DNA from: Acidobacteriota bacterium
Lineage (GTDB): Bacteria > Acidobacteriota > Blastocatellia > RBC074
Assembly (NCBI GenBank): GCA_017991275.1
Contig: JAGNMH010000355.1
Coordinates: 1 to 6,076 of the forward strand
DNA: 6,076 nt
Direction: 5' to 3'
Shown here: positions 1-5,429 of the stretch, in pieces
Layout of the letters: each line of letters opens with the position of its first letter
How positions within the stretch are numbered: position 1 is the stretch's first letter
Notes under the pieces: generated by a model
What the model saw: only the letters and a program-made list of their open reading frames with translations
Databases searched by the model: none
Told to the model about the DNA's origin: nothing
Program-made: the position numbers and the translations under genes

Positions 1-2
1 GG

Positions 3-911
3 TACGAAGGCATTATTGATTCCAGGCGAAACCGCGTCAGCAACTTAAGCTGGGGTTATGAAGACAATCGCAACGGCAACCGCGATCAAGGTCGGTATAA
101 CGACCGCAATAGTTCAGGCGTCTTGCGCGAGGGCCGTTATGAAATGGAATTGGTGGCTACGCGGCGACTGCTTTCCGTCGGCAGAGACGGGCGAACCGTC
201 GTGCAGGCATCCGGTTCCGGGCGTTATTCGCAATGGGACGTGCAGGATGCGGGCAACGGGTATTACTACATTTTGTCTGCCGACACCGGCGAAGCCCTGA
301 CCGTCGCCGGACGCGGTGAAAGCGGAGACGATGTTGTTTTGGCCAGGTTACGCAGAGGCGACGAAAATCAGTTGTGGCAGGTTCGCCCCGGCCCTGACAA
401 TGGTTATTGGTTCACCACTCGGCGAGGCAAATCGTTGGATTCGCCTTCCAGCGCGCGCGATGACGGCGGACGAATGCAGATTTACAACCACAACGGCGAA
501 GCCAATCAACGGTTTGTGTTGCGGTCGGTTGATAGTTACGGGCAAGACCGCAATCGTGATCGCGATTATCGCGGTCGTGATCGTGACAGAGATCAGAGCT
601 TTGGGGGCTTCGGCGGCTCAGGGGGGATGACCTGGCGTGGCCGAGTTGACGATGTGACCGTGCTGGAAATTCGCGATCGTTCGGTTCGTGACCGAGTGAT
701 TTCGGGCCAACCGGCTCAGCGAGTGGATTACAATTTCAGCTCTGCCCTGCCACGCAGCGAGGTTCGCGTTTCAGTGGACAAACGCAAAGGGCGCGGCGAA
801 GTCCGCGTCGTCGAACAACCAAATCGCCGCAACGGTTACACGGCTGTGATTGAGATTCGTGATTCTTCAGGCGGCTCTGCGGATTACGAGATAGAAGTCC
901 GCTGGAATTGA
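3..911 (+). CDS. Ricin-type beta-trefoil lectin-like protein, 5'-truncated by window edge
   Basis: The frame is open from the first bases, so the true start is outside the window; 302 residues are visible. TTG at 123 is an in-frame codon, not a convincing start. Visible order: a short leading piece (residues 1-20, with EGIIDSRRN) and an Asn/Arg/Asp/Gly-rich linker (about 20-38). Next comes one beta-trefoil-like domain (about 44-176) with three QxW-type positions: SQWDV, NQLWQV and a degenerate NQRFVL. The GNGYYYI and GKSLD stretches are typical of ricin-B-like repeats. An RDRD-rich and Gly-rich linker follows (about 180-208), then a beta-rich C-terminal domain (about 209-302) starting MTWRGRVDD and ending in EIEVRWN. 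Beta-trefoil domains commonly bind carbohydrate, so a secreted or surface glycan-binding role is inferred; no catalytic domain or signal peptide is visible. The fold is likely, the ligand unknown. The gene reads toward lpxI but is separated from it by 207 bp with hairpins. Confidence 0.75.
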   Translation, partial: YEGIIDSRRNRVSNLSWGYEDNRNGNRDQGRYNDRNSSGVLREGRYEMELVATRRLLSVGRDGRTVVQASGSGRYSQWDVQDAGNGYYYILSADTGEALTVAGRGESGDDVVLARLRRGDENQLWQVRPGPDNGYWFTTRRGKSLDSPSSARDDGGRMQIYNHNGEANQRFVLRSVDSYGQDRNRDRDYRGRDRDRDQSFGGFGGSGGMTWRGRVDDVTVLEIRDRSVRDRVISGQPAQRVDYNFSSALPRSEVRVSVDKRKGRGEVRVVEQPNRRNGYTAVIEIRDSSGGSADYEIEVRWN

Positions 912-968
912 TTGCTCAAGAGTTCTGGCGTCAACGGGGAGACCATTTCAACATTTTTGCTTTCTGAA

Positions 969-984
969 GCCCGCGAATGCGGGC
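969..984. repeat. Perfect GC-rich hairpin in the spacer before lpxI
   Basis: GCCCGC, a GAAT loop and GCGGGC form a perfect 6-bp stem 58 bases after the lectin-like gene stop. No T-run follows on either strand, so it is not a classical intrinsic terminator, although it could slow polymerase or protect the 3' end of the upstream message. It sits next to a second inverted repeat at 997-1027, and the two together look like one structured intergenic element. Confidence 0.55.
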
Positions 985-996
985 GCAAGCGTAAAG

Positions 997-1027
997 CCTG
1001 GGGTGTAGGCGTAGCCGAAACCCCAGG
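997..1027. repeat. 8-bp perfect inverted repeat, possible dispersed intergenic element
   Basis: CCTGGGGT at 997-1004 is repeated inverted as ACCCCAGG at 1020-1027. The 15-base interval can itself form a small GGC/GCC stem (1008-1016). The flanks are also similar to each other (GCGTAAAG before, GAAAGCGT after). A compact palindrome with symmetrical flanks in a non-coding spacer is the usual look of a REP-like or other dispersed element, but only this copy is in the window, so its repeat nature is inferred. Confidence 0.45.
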
Positions 1028-1084
1028 AAAGCGTCAGATTGGATCATTGAGCCTACAAAGTGGGCGACAGACATTGTTTATCGG

Positions 1085-1106
1085 CTGCCACTTTCATTGG
1101 CAGGAG
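1085..1106 (+). promoter_or_regulatory. lpxI ribosome binding site partly inside a hairpin
   Basis: AGGAG at 1102-1106 is the only good Shine-Dalgarno match before lpxI and lies 12 bases from the ATG, a rather long spacing. CTGCCA (1085-1090) and TGGCAG (1098-1103) form a perfect 6-bp stem with a 7-base loop, and the right arm covers the first two bases of the AGGAG. The stem could modulate access to the site; this is inferred from the sequence only. Confidence 0.45.
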
Positions 1107-1118
1107 CAAACTTAACTG

Positions 1119-1934
1119 ATGGAATTCGGCCAAAAATTCGGCTTAATTGCAGGCAATGGGCGCTTCCCTTTTCTGGTGCTGGAAGGCGCGCGCGCTGAAG
1201 GTGTTGAAATGGCTGTCGCCGCCATTAAGGAAGAAGCGGACGCCAGCGTTGAAACTCTGGCCAGCGTCGTCGAATGGATCAGCGTCGGCCACCTGAACAA
1301 GCTGATCAAGTTCTTCAAACGCGAAGGCGTGACTCACGCCATCATGGCCGGTCAGGTCAAACACGTGCAGATTTTCAAACTCAATGCCCTGCCCGATTTG
1401 CGGATGGCCAAGATGCTGGCTCGGTTGAAACGCCGCAACACAGACGCTCTGATCGGAGCCGTCTGTGATGAATTGGAATCCGAAGGCATCACGCTGATGG
1501 ATTCAACGACGTTCTTGCAACCGTTGCTGGCGCGAGCTGGCGTGCTGACGAAACGTTCGCCTGACAAAAACGAACTGGCCGACATTGAATACGGACTGCA
1601 CGTGGCAACGGAGCTTGCGCGGCTGGATTTAGGCCAAACCATCGTAGTTAAGAATCAAGCTGTCGTTGCGCTTGAAGCGATGGAAGGAACCGACGCGACG
1701 ATTCGCCGCGCTTCGGAATTGGTGAAAGGCCGTCCGCTAACCGTCATCAAAGTTGCCAAGCCCAATCAAGACATGCGATTTGATGTGCCGGTAATTGGCT
1801 TGAACACAATGGCTACGCTGAAAGAATGCAACGTCACGGCCATGTCGCTGACGGCTGACAAAACTCTGATCTTCGACCGCGAAGAAACCCTCGCCTTAGC
1901 CAATCAAGACAAAATCTCCATCGTCGGCAGATGA
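1119..1934 (+). CDS. lpxI: UDP-2,3-diacylglucosamine pyrophosphatase LpxI
   Basis: LpxI hydrolyses UDP-2,3-diacylglucosamine to lipid X (2,3-diacylglucosamine 1-phosphate) and UMP, the fourth step of lipid A synthesis at the inner face of the cytoplasmic membrane. It stands in for LpxH, to which it is unrelated. The 271-residue product matches the family's usual length (about 270-285) and carries its hallmarks: an N-terminal GLIAGNGRFP (8-17), MAGQVKH (76-82), ALEAMEGTDATIRRA (184-198) and KVAKPNQDMRFDVPVIG (211-227). The aspartate at 222 probably corresponds to the Asp225 studied in Caulobacter LpxI. There is no signal peptide, as expected for a cytosolic, membrane-associated enzyme. An in-frame TAA at 1113-1115 rules out a longer ATG start. 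In many genomes lpxI lies in an lpxD-fabZ-lpxA-lpxI-lpxB cluster; no such neighbours are seen here. The stop is 3 bp from that of the convergent TPR gene. Confidence 0.93.
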   Translation: MEFGQKFGLIAGNGRFPFLVLEGARAEGVEMAVAAIKEEADASVETLASVVEWISVGHLNKLIKFFKREGVTHAIMAGQVKHVQIFKLNALPDLRMAKMLARLKRRNTDALIGAVCDELESEGITLMDSTTFLQPLLARAGVLTKRSPDKNELADIEYGLHVATELARLDLGQTIVVKNQAVVALEAMEGTDATIRRASELVKGRPLTVIKVAKPNQDMRFDVPVIGLNTMATLKECNVTAMSLTADKTLIFDREETLALANQDKISIVGR

Positions 1935-1937
1935 CCT

Positions 1938-3011
1938 TCATGGTTTGGCAAACGGAGTAACGCGGTCAATGCTGGCTTTGATGTCGGCGTTGCTGCGACC
2001 ACCGGCTTCATAAGCTTTGGTGTACGACTCCAAAGCTTGTGGATAGCGCCGCTGGTTTTCATAAACAAAACCCAGGTAATAAAGCGTGTTCGCATCCCCA
2101 GGATTTAGCTTGTCGGCGCTGGCAAACATTTCAGCCGCGCGCGGCCAGGATTTGTTCTGAGCCAGCGCAAAACCCAGATTGAAATACAGCGCCGCGTTCG
2201 GAGTTTTTGCCCCTTCAACAGCTTTGGACAACATCGCTTCGGCTTGTGGATAACGCTTTGTCGCCAGATAAGCTCGACCAAGCAATTCGGCAGCGGCGGC
2301 ATCGTCTTTCACGCTTTTCAGGGTCATGGCTACGCGCGTGGCTTCGTCATAAAGTGACAAGGCTTTTTTCTCATCGGTTTGTTTTCCGGCGTAACTTAAC
2401 AAGGATTCAGTCAGCAAACCCAGCATTTCGACGTTTTGAGGTTCGGCAACCAAACCGGCGCGCAAACTGGCAATGGCATCCGTCAGCTTGCCGGTGCGAA
2501 ATTGCTGCACGCCCAGAAAGTAAAACGAATCGGCGTCTTTGGGATCAAGTTTGGAGGCTTTGCGAAATGCCTCGGCGGCTTCTTCGGGGCGATTCAGATT
2601 GGAATAAACCACACCGAGCAGATGAAAATTGACGGCGACGTTTGCCTGCGTTTTCGTCAGCGCGTCAAAGTAAGGCAACGCGCGGTCGAATTGATTCAAT
2701 GCCAGATGCGATTGCCCAAGCGCGCGAAACAGGTCAGGGTCAAATCGGTTGTCCTTACGTTTCAACTCCAAAGCCTTTTCCAACGGCTCGATGGCCGAAG
2801 CGTATTCCTTCAACTGGTAGTAAGACAGGCCGACGTATTTCCAACTGTCGGGATGTTCGGGGAACTCAGCCAGCACCTTTTGAAACTCTTCAACGGCTTC
2901 GCGGAACTGACCCTGCTTGTACAACGAAACCGCCCGCTCCCAATCAAATCCGGCGGCAAATACTGAAATCGAAATGGCTCCAAGCAAAGCTAAAACTAGA
3001 ATTCTTTTCAT
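1938..3011 (-). CDS. Exported tetratricopeptide repeat (TPR) protein
   Basis: The 357-residue product begins with a signal peptide: MKR, a hydrophobic core (LVLALLGAISISVF) and a likely signal peptidase I site after VFA at about residue 19. There is no lipobox cysteine. The rest is about nine tandem TPR units of about 34 residues (roughly 22-53, 55-88, 92-124, 126-158, 160-192, 193-232 with an insertion around SYAGKQTDEKK, 237-270, 271-305, 306-339). They show the usual W/L-G-Y-A-P pattern, for example GLSYYQLKEY and YYLGFVYENQRRYPQA. TPR superhelices bind protein partners, so a periplasmic scaffold or assembly role is inferred; the partner cannot be named. A start at 3083 would add 24 residues ahead of the signal peptide. 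The start at 3011 is preferred because it puts the signal peptide at the N terminus and has AAGGA six bases upstream. The gene is convergent with lpxI. Confidence 0.88.
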   Translation of the reverse strand: MKRILVLALLGAISISVFAAGFDWERAVSLYKQGQFREAVEEFQKVLAEFPEHPDSWKYVGLSYYQLKEYASAIEPLEKALELKRKDNRFDPDLFRALGQSHLALNQFDRALPYFDALTKTQANVAVNFHLLGVVYSNLNRPEEAAEAFRKASKLDPKDADSFYFLGVQQFRTGKLTDAIASLRAGLVAEPQNVEMLGLLTESLLSYAGKQTDEKKALSLYDEATRVAMTLKSVKDDAAAAELLGRAYLATKRYPQAEAMLSKAVEGAKTPNAALYFNLGFALAQNKSWPRAAEMFASADKLNPGDANTLYYLGFVYENQRRYPQALESYTKAYEAGGRSNADIKASIDRVTPFAKP

Positions 3012-3017
3012 AACCGA

Positions 3018-3022
3018 TCCTT
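3018..3022 (-). promoter_or_regulatory. Ribosome binding site fixing the TPR gene start
   Basis: Read on the minus strand, AAGGA lies six bases before the ATG at 3011. It supports this start over the in-frame upstream start at 3083. Confidence 0.7.
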
Positions 3023-3110
3023 TTTTGATGATCGCACAAAACCGTGCTGTCGGTTGAACGCCTGATGTCTTTACAGTTTGCACGCCAAGCCTGCGACCGT
3101 CCCAAAATCG

Positions 3111-3145
3111 AAAGAGCCTGAGTTCGTCAGAAACTCAAGCTCTTT
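3111..3145 (-). terminator. Intrinsic terminator downstream of the PEP-CTERM gene
   Basis: Two 14-base arms (3111-3124 and 3132-3145) pair with a single mismatch around a 7-base loop. On the minus strand the stem ends in GCTCTTT, followed by CGATTTT, an interrupted U-rich tail. It lies about 60 bases past the PEP-CTERM stop and before the TPR gene, so it should end that transcript and separate the two same-strand genes. The stem is AT-rich at its base and GC-poor overall, so it may be leaky. On the plus strand the tail is weaker. Confidence 0.65.
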
Positions 3146-3204
3146 GAAATAGTCTTTGCTGCGCGCTTTGGCAAGCGGCTTATTCTCAATTTATTACTCG
3201 CTCT

Positions 3205-3819
3205 CTACTTCGCCTTCATTCTCTTCCTTGCCAGCAAAGCTCCAAGTCCGGTTCCGAACAAAAGCAATGTGCCCGGTTCAGGAACTTGAGGCGGCGGCGG
3301 AGTTGCAGGCGGCGGCGTGGGCGTCACAGGCGCAATGGTTGCGGTTGGTTGCGGAATAATGATCGTCGGCGAAGGCTGCGGGTTTGAATCGCGATCCGGT
3401 CGGCACAGCACAGCGCATAAAACTCCGCCGGCGATTATCGGCGGCACGATCCACCACAAAGCCGGGCCAGGGCCGCGAAAGGCTGCAGGAGCGATTGGCT
3501 CAACACAATTTTCTTCGCAAACAATTCCTGGGCCGTAACGAACGATTCGACCATCGGGCAATCGAACGAACTCAGGATGAGTCGCGCTTTCTTGCGCGGT
3601 TCCTGCTTGTTGTTGACCTTGCCCCTGGTCCTGCTGTTGATCGTTTGAGCGAACGGTTTTCGGCGCCGAAGCCACGGTCGCAGCTTGCCTGCTTTGATCC
3701 TGGCGCAATTGTCGGTAAGTAATCGAATCGGCCAGAACGCTTTGTGTCAGAATCCCGCAGATTGCCAGGAAAGTTGCAAAACCACGCAGATGGGTAACGA
3801 ATTTTCGAAAGAGTGACAT
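3205..3819 (-). CDS. PEP-CTERM sorting-domain protein, Gln- and Pro-rich
   Basis: The 204-residue product has a basic, hydrophobic N-terminal signal peptide with probable cleavage after VLA at residue 30. A Gln-rich low-complexity stretch follows (about 56-71, QQQDQGQGQQQ), then a compact part with LPDGRIVRYGPG (87-98). A hydrophobic segment spans about 119-139 and a Pro/Thr-rich linker 142-178. The C terminus is a textbook PEP-CTERM signal: VPEPGT (179-184), a hydrophobic stretch (185-197) and a basic tail RKRMKAK. Such tails are recognised by exosortase (EpsH/XrtA type) in the cytoplasmic membrane, and the proteins usually go to the cell surface in exopolysaccharide-producing Gram-negatives. 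Four cysteines form two CxxxC pairs (101/105 and 135/139). No exosortase gene is in the window. The ATG at 3819 has only a weak upstream purine stretch. The molecular function is unknown; the sorting class is secure. Confidence 0.88.
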   Translation of the reverse strand: MSLFRKFVTHLRGFATFLAICGILTQSVLADSITYRQLRQDQSRQAATVASAPKTVRSNDQQQDQGQGQQQAGTAQESATHPEFVRLPDGRIVRYGPGIVCEENCVEPIAPAAFRGPGPALWWIVPPIIAGGVLCAVLCRPDRDSNPQPSPTIIIPQPTATIAPVTPTPPPATPPPPQVPEPGTLLLFGTGLGALLARKRMKAK

Positions 3820-3844
3820 ATTTAACTCTGCCTGTTTTTGGAAA

Positions 3845-3878
3845 GCCGAGGAATGTTTTGGGCGCTTAACTTCCCGGC
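3845..3878 (-). promoter_or_regulatory. Hairpin in the leader of the PEP-CTERM mRNA
   Basis: On the minus strand GCCGGGAA (from 3878) can pair with TTCCTCGGC (to 3845) with one bulged base across a 17-base loop. It lies between the predicted transcription start (near 3893) and the ATG at 3819, so it would be in the roughly 75-base 5' UTR. A role in message stability or translation is possible but not shown. Confidence 0.35.
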
Positions 3879-3899
3879 CACTACTAATTGATGGAGGGC

Positions 3900-3928
3900 A
3901 TTATAGAAGCAACTCTATATTGTGGCAA
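3900..3928 (-). promoter_or_regulatory. Sigma-70-type promoter of the PEP-CTERM gene
   Basis: Read on the minus strand: TTGCCA (-35, 3928-3923), a 17-base spacer and a perfect TATAAT (-10, 3905-3900). Transcription would begin near 3893 and give a leader of about 75 bases. It lies between galK and the PEP-CTERM gene, so the latter need not depend on galK transcription. Confidence 0.7.
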
Positions 3929-3955
3929 TCGCATTGTGCGCTGACGTTTTGCGGG

Positions 3956-5134
3956 TTATTCGCTTTCTTCCCTGACGCCACCTGAAGCCTGACAAACGTA
4001 ACATTCCGGTTTCACCGTCATCATCCATTCATAAGCCGCCGTGATTTCAGTTATGACGCTTTCCACCTGATCGGCTTTGACCAAATTGACCGTGCATCCG
4101 CCGAAGCCGCCGCCGGTCATTCGCGCGCCGTAAACTCCGTTCGAGCGTGCGGCGATTTCAACCAGCAAATCCAGCTCGCGGCAACTGACCTGATAATCTT
4201 CACGCAGGCTTTCGTGCGAGGCATTCATTAACTTGCCAAACTGGGTCAGATTGCCAAATTTCAAGGCTTCAACAGCGGCCATGGTACGCGCGTTTTCAGT
4301 GACAACGTGATTGGCTCTGCGGCGAATGATTTCAGGCAATGCGTCAGCCCATAGATCGAACTCTTCCAATTCGACATCACGCAACGATTGAATCCCAGGC
4401 AAATGGCCAGCCAGTCGCCGCACGGCTTCTTCGCATTCGGCTCGGCGCTGATTGTATTGGCTTTCAGCCAGATCGTGTTTGACCATCGAATTGACCACAA
4501 CGACCCGGGCATCGCTGAGGTCAATCGGCACGGCGTCGTATTCAAGTGTGCGGCAATCAATCATCAACGCCCTGGCTTCCTGGCCCAGACAGGCGATGAA
4601 TTGATCCATGACTCCGCATTGAGTCCCTGCAAATTCCCGCTCCGCTCTCTGTCCGGCCAAAGCCAAACGCACCAGATCAATCGCCGAATGAATCGCCGAG
4701 TGATCTGAGATTTTCAATAAGCTGAAACCTACGGCAATTTCCAGCGCAGCCGAAGAGCTTAAGCCTGCCCCAAACGGCACGTCGCTGGAAATCAGCATAT
4801 CGGCTCCCTGCAGATTGAACCCGTCGCGCAATAAACAGGCGGCGATCCCGCGAACGTGATTCGCCCAGTCGTTGGCGGGTTTCAGATCGGCGCTGAGTTC
4901 AAATTCAATTTGATCGTCAAAAGCGGTTGAAACACAACGAATCTTACGATCATTTCGTGGAGCCAGGGCTACATAAGTTCGCCGGTTTATCGCCATCGGC
5001 AACACGAAACCTTCGTTGTAATCAGTGTGTTCTCCGATCAAATTGACCCTGCCGGGCGCTGAAAACAAGCGCGGCTCGTTGTCATAGAGTTGGCGAAACT
5101 GCTGCCGCAAATCCTGAAAATTCATCATTGTCAT
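3956..5134 (-). CDS. galK: Galactokinase
   Basis: GalK phosphorylates alpha-D-galactose with ATP to galactose 1-phosphate, the entry step of the cytosolic Leloir pathway. The 392-residue length is normal for bacterial GalK, and all GHMP-kinase signatures are present: the galactokinase signature GRVNLIGEHTDYNEG (28-42), the ATP-binding loop GAGLSSSAA (122-130) and the C-terminal GARMTGGGFGGCTV (336-349). Arg29 and Asp177 (in GVMDQF) match the catalytic Arg/Asp pair of the family, and Glu35, His36 and Asp38 match the sugar-contacting residues. An intact active enzyme is expected. The start is bounded by an in-frame TGA directly before the ATG at 5134; Met3 and Met4 are possible alternatives, and no clear Shine-Dalgarno is seen for any of them. 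No galT, galE or transporter is visible. It is divergent from the CcsA-like gene. The PEP-CTERM gene downstream has its own promoter. Confidence 0.96.
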   Translation of the reverse strand: MTMMNFQDLRQQFRQLYDNEPRLFSAPGRVNLIGEHTDYNEGFVLPMAINRRTYVALAPRNDRKIRCVSTAFDDQIEFELSADLKPANDWANHVRGIAACLLRDGFNLQGADMLISSDVPFGAGLSSSAALEIAVGFSLLKISDHSAIHSAIDLVRLALAGQRAEREFAGTQCGVMDQFIACLGQEARALMIDCRTLEYDAVPIDLSDARVVVVNSMVKHDLAESQYNQRRAECEEAVRRLAGHLPGIQSLRDVELEEFDLWADALPEIIRRRANHVVTENARTMAAVEALKFGNLTQFGKLMNASHESLREDYQVSCRELDLLVEIAARSNGVYGARMTGGGFGGCTVNLVKADQVESVITEITAAYEWMMTVKPECYVCQASGGVREESE

Positions 5135-5209
5135 TCAAGCTTTTAACATTCAAGCAAAAGTATTTCTCATACCTGAATCCACAAGAGAGAAACACAAAAG
5201 AACCAGACT

Positions 5210-5275
5210 GGACAGATTCTGACCGCCTTTGCAGGCATCGGCTTTTTCCTGTATTACCCGGAACTTGAGGCCGGG
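5210..5275. repeat. Cluster of small dyads in the galK/ccsA-like divergent spacer
   Basis: Three dyads lie close together: GGACAGATTCTGACC (5210-5224, imperfect around a central T), GCCT-TTGC-AGGC (5225-5236) and CCCGG-9 bases-CCGGG (5257-5261 with 5271-5275). The stretch is more GC-rich than the AT-rich sequence on either side. The density of dyads suggests a structured intergenic or dispersed repeat element, or operator sites for the divergent genes; neither can be proven from one copy. Confidence 0.35.
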
Positions 5276-5304
5276 GCAAACTTACCACACGCCATGACCA
5301 AAAA

Positions 5305-5320
5305 TCGAATTTTTATTCGA
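5305..5320. promoter_or_regulatory. AT-rich palindrome, possible operator
   Basis: TCGAAT, four T bases and ATTCGA form a perfect 6-bp dyad in the divergent spacer, about 50 bases upstream of the possible ccsA-like promoter. The size suits a dimeric regulator site, but no regulator gene is nearby to link it to. Confidence 0.3.
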
Positions 5321-5368
5321 ATAAGCTGTTTGATCTGATTGGTTTAGCCTTCTATTCTTTCTCCGAAG

Positions 5369-5396
5369 TTGGTTTCTTGTTCTTAAAGTCTATATC
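5369..5396 (+). promoter_or_regulatory. Possible promoter of the CcsA-like gene
   Basis: TTGGTT (5369-5374), a 16-base spacer and TATATC (5391-5396) resemble a sigma-70 promoter in an AT-rich stretch. Transcription would begin near 5403, giving a short leader of about 27 bases. The match is moderate. Confidence 0.35.
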
Positions 5397-5418
5397 ATCG
5401 CCACCGTATTCAAAGGTT

Positions 5419-5422
5419 GAGG
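5419..5422 (+). promoter_or_regulatory. Ribosome binding site of the CcsA-like gene
   Basis: GAGG lies seven bases before the ATG at 5430 and selects that frame over the overlapping frame that opens at the TTG at 5417. Confidence 0.6.
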
Positions 5423-5429
5423 CAAGTTT

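Noticed and set aside
123..125. TTG as the start of the lectin-like gene
   Set aside because: The frame is open back to the first bases of the window, with residues of the same low-complexity style, and no Shine-Dalgarno precedes 123.
912..1115. 67-residue plus-strand frame directly after the lectin-like gene
   Set aside because: It begins with TTG at the preceding stop, has no ribosome binding site, runs through two perfect hairpins and has low-quality composition; the spacer is better read as non-coding.
2436..2966. 176-residue plus-strand frame
   Set aside because: It is antisense to the TPR coding sequence; such long shadow frames are common opposite repetitive genes.
3012..3083. N-terminal extension of the TPR protein to a start at 3083
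   Set aside because: It would put 24 polar residues before a clear signal peptide, while the ATG at 3011 has AAGGA at good spacing.
3923..3937. Sigma-54-like TGGCA...TTG match on the plus strand
   Set aside because: The -12 GC is replaced by GT and it would transcribe antisense into galK; the same bases form the -35 of the minus-strand sigma-70 promoter.
5082..5288. 68-residue minus-strand frame over the galK start
   Set aside because: It overlaps the galK coding start, begins with GTG without a ribosome binding site, and crosses the dyad cluster; no resemblance to any family was seen.
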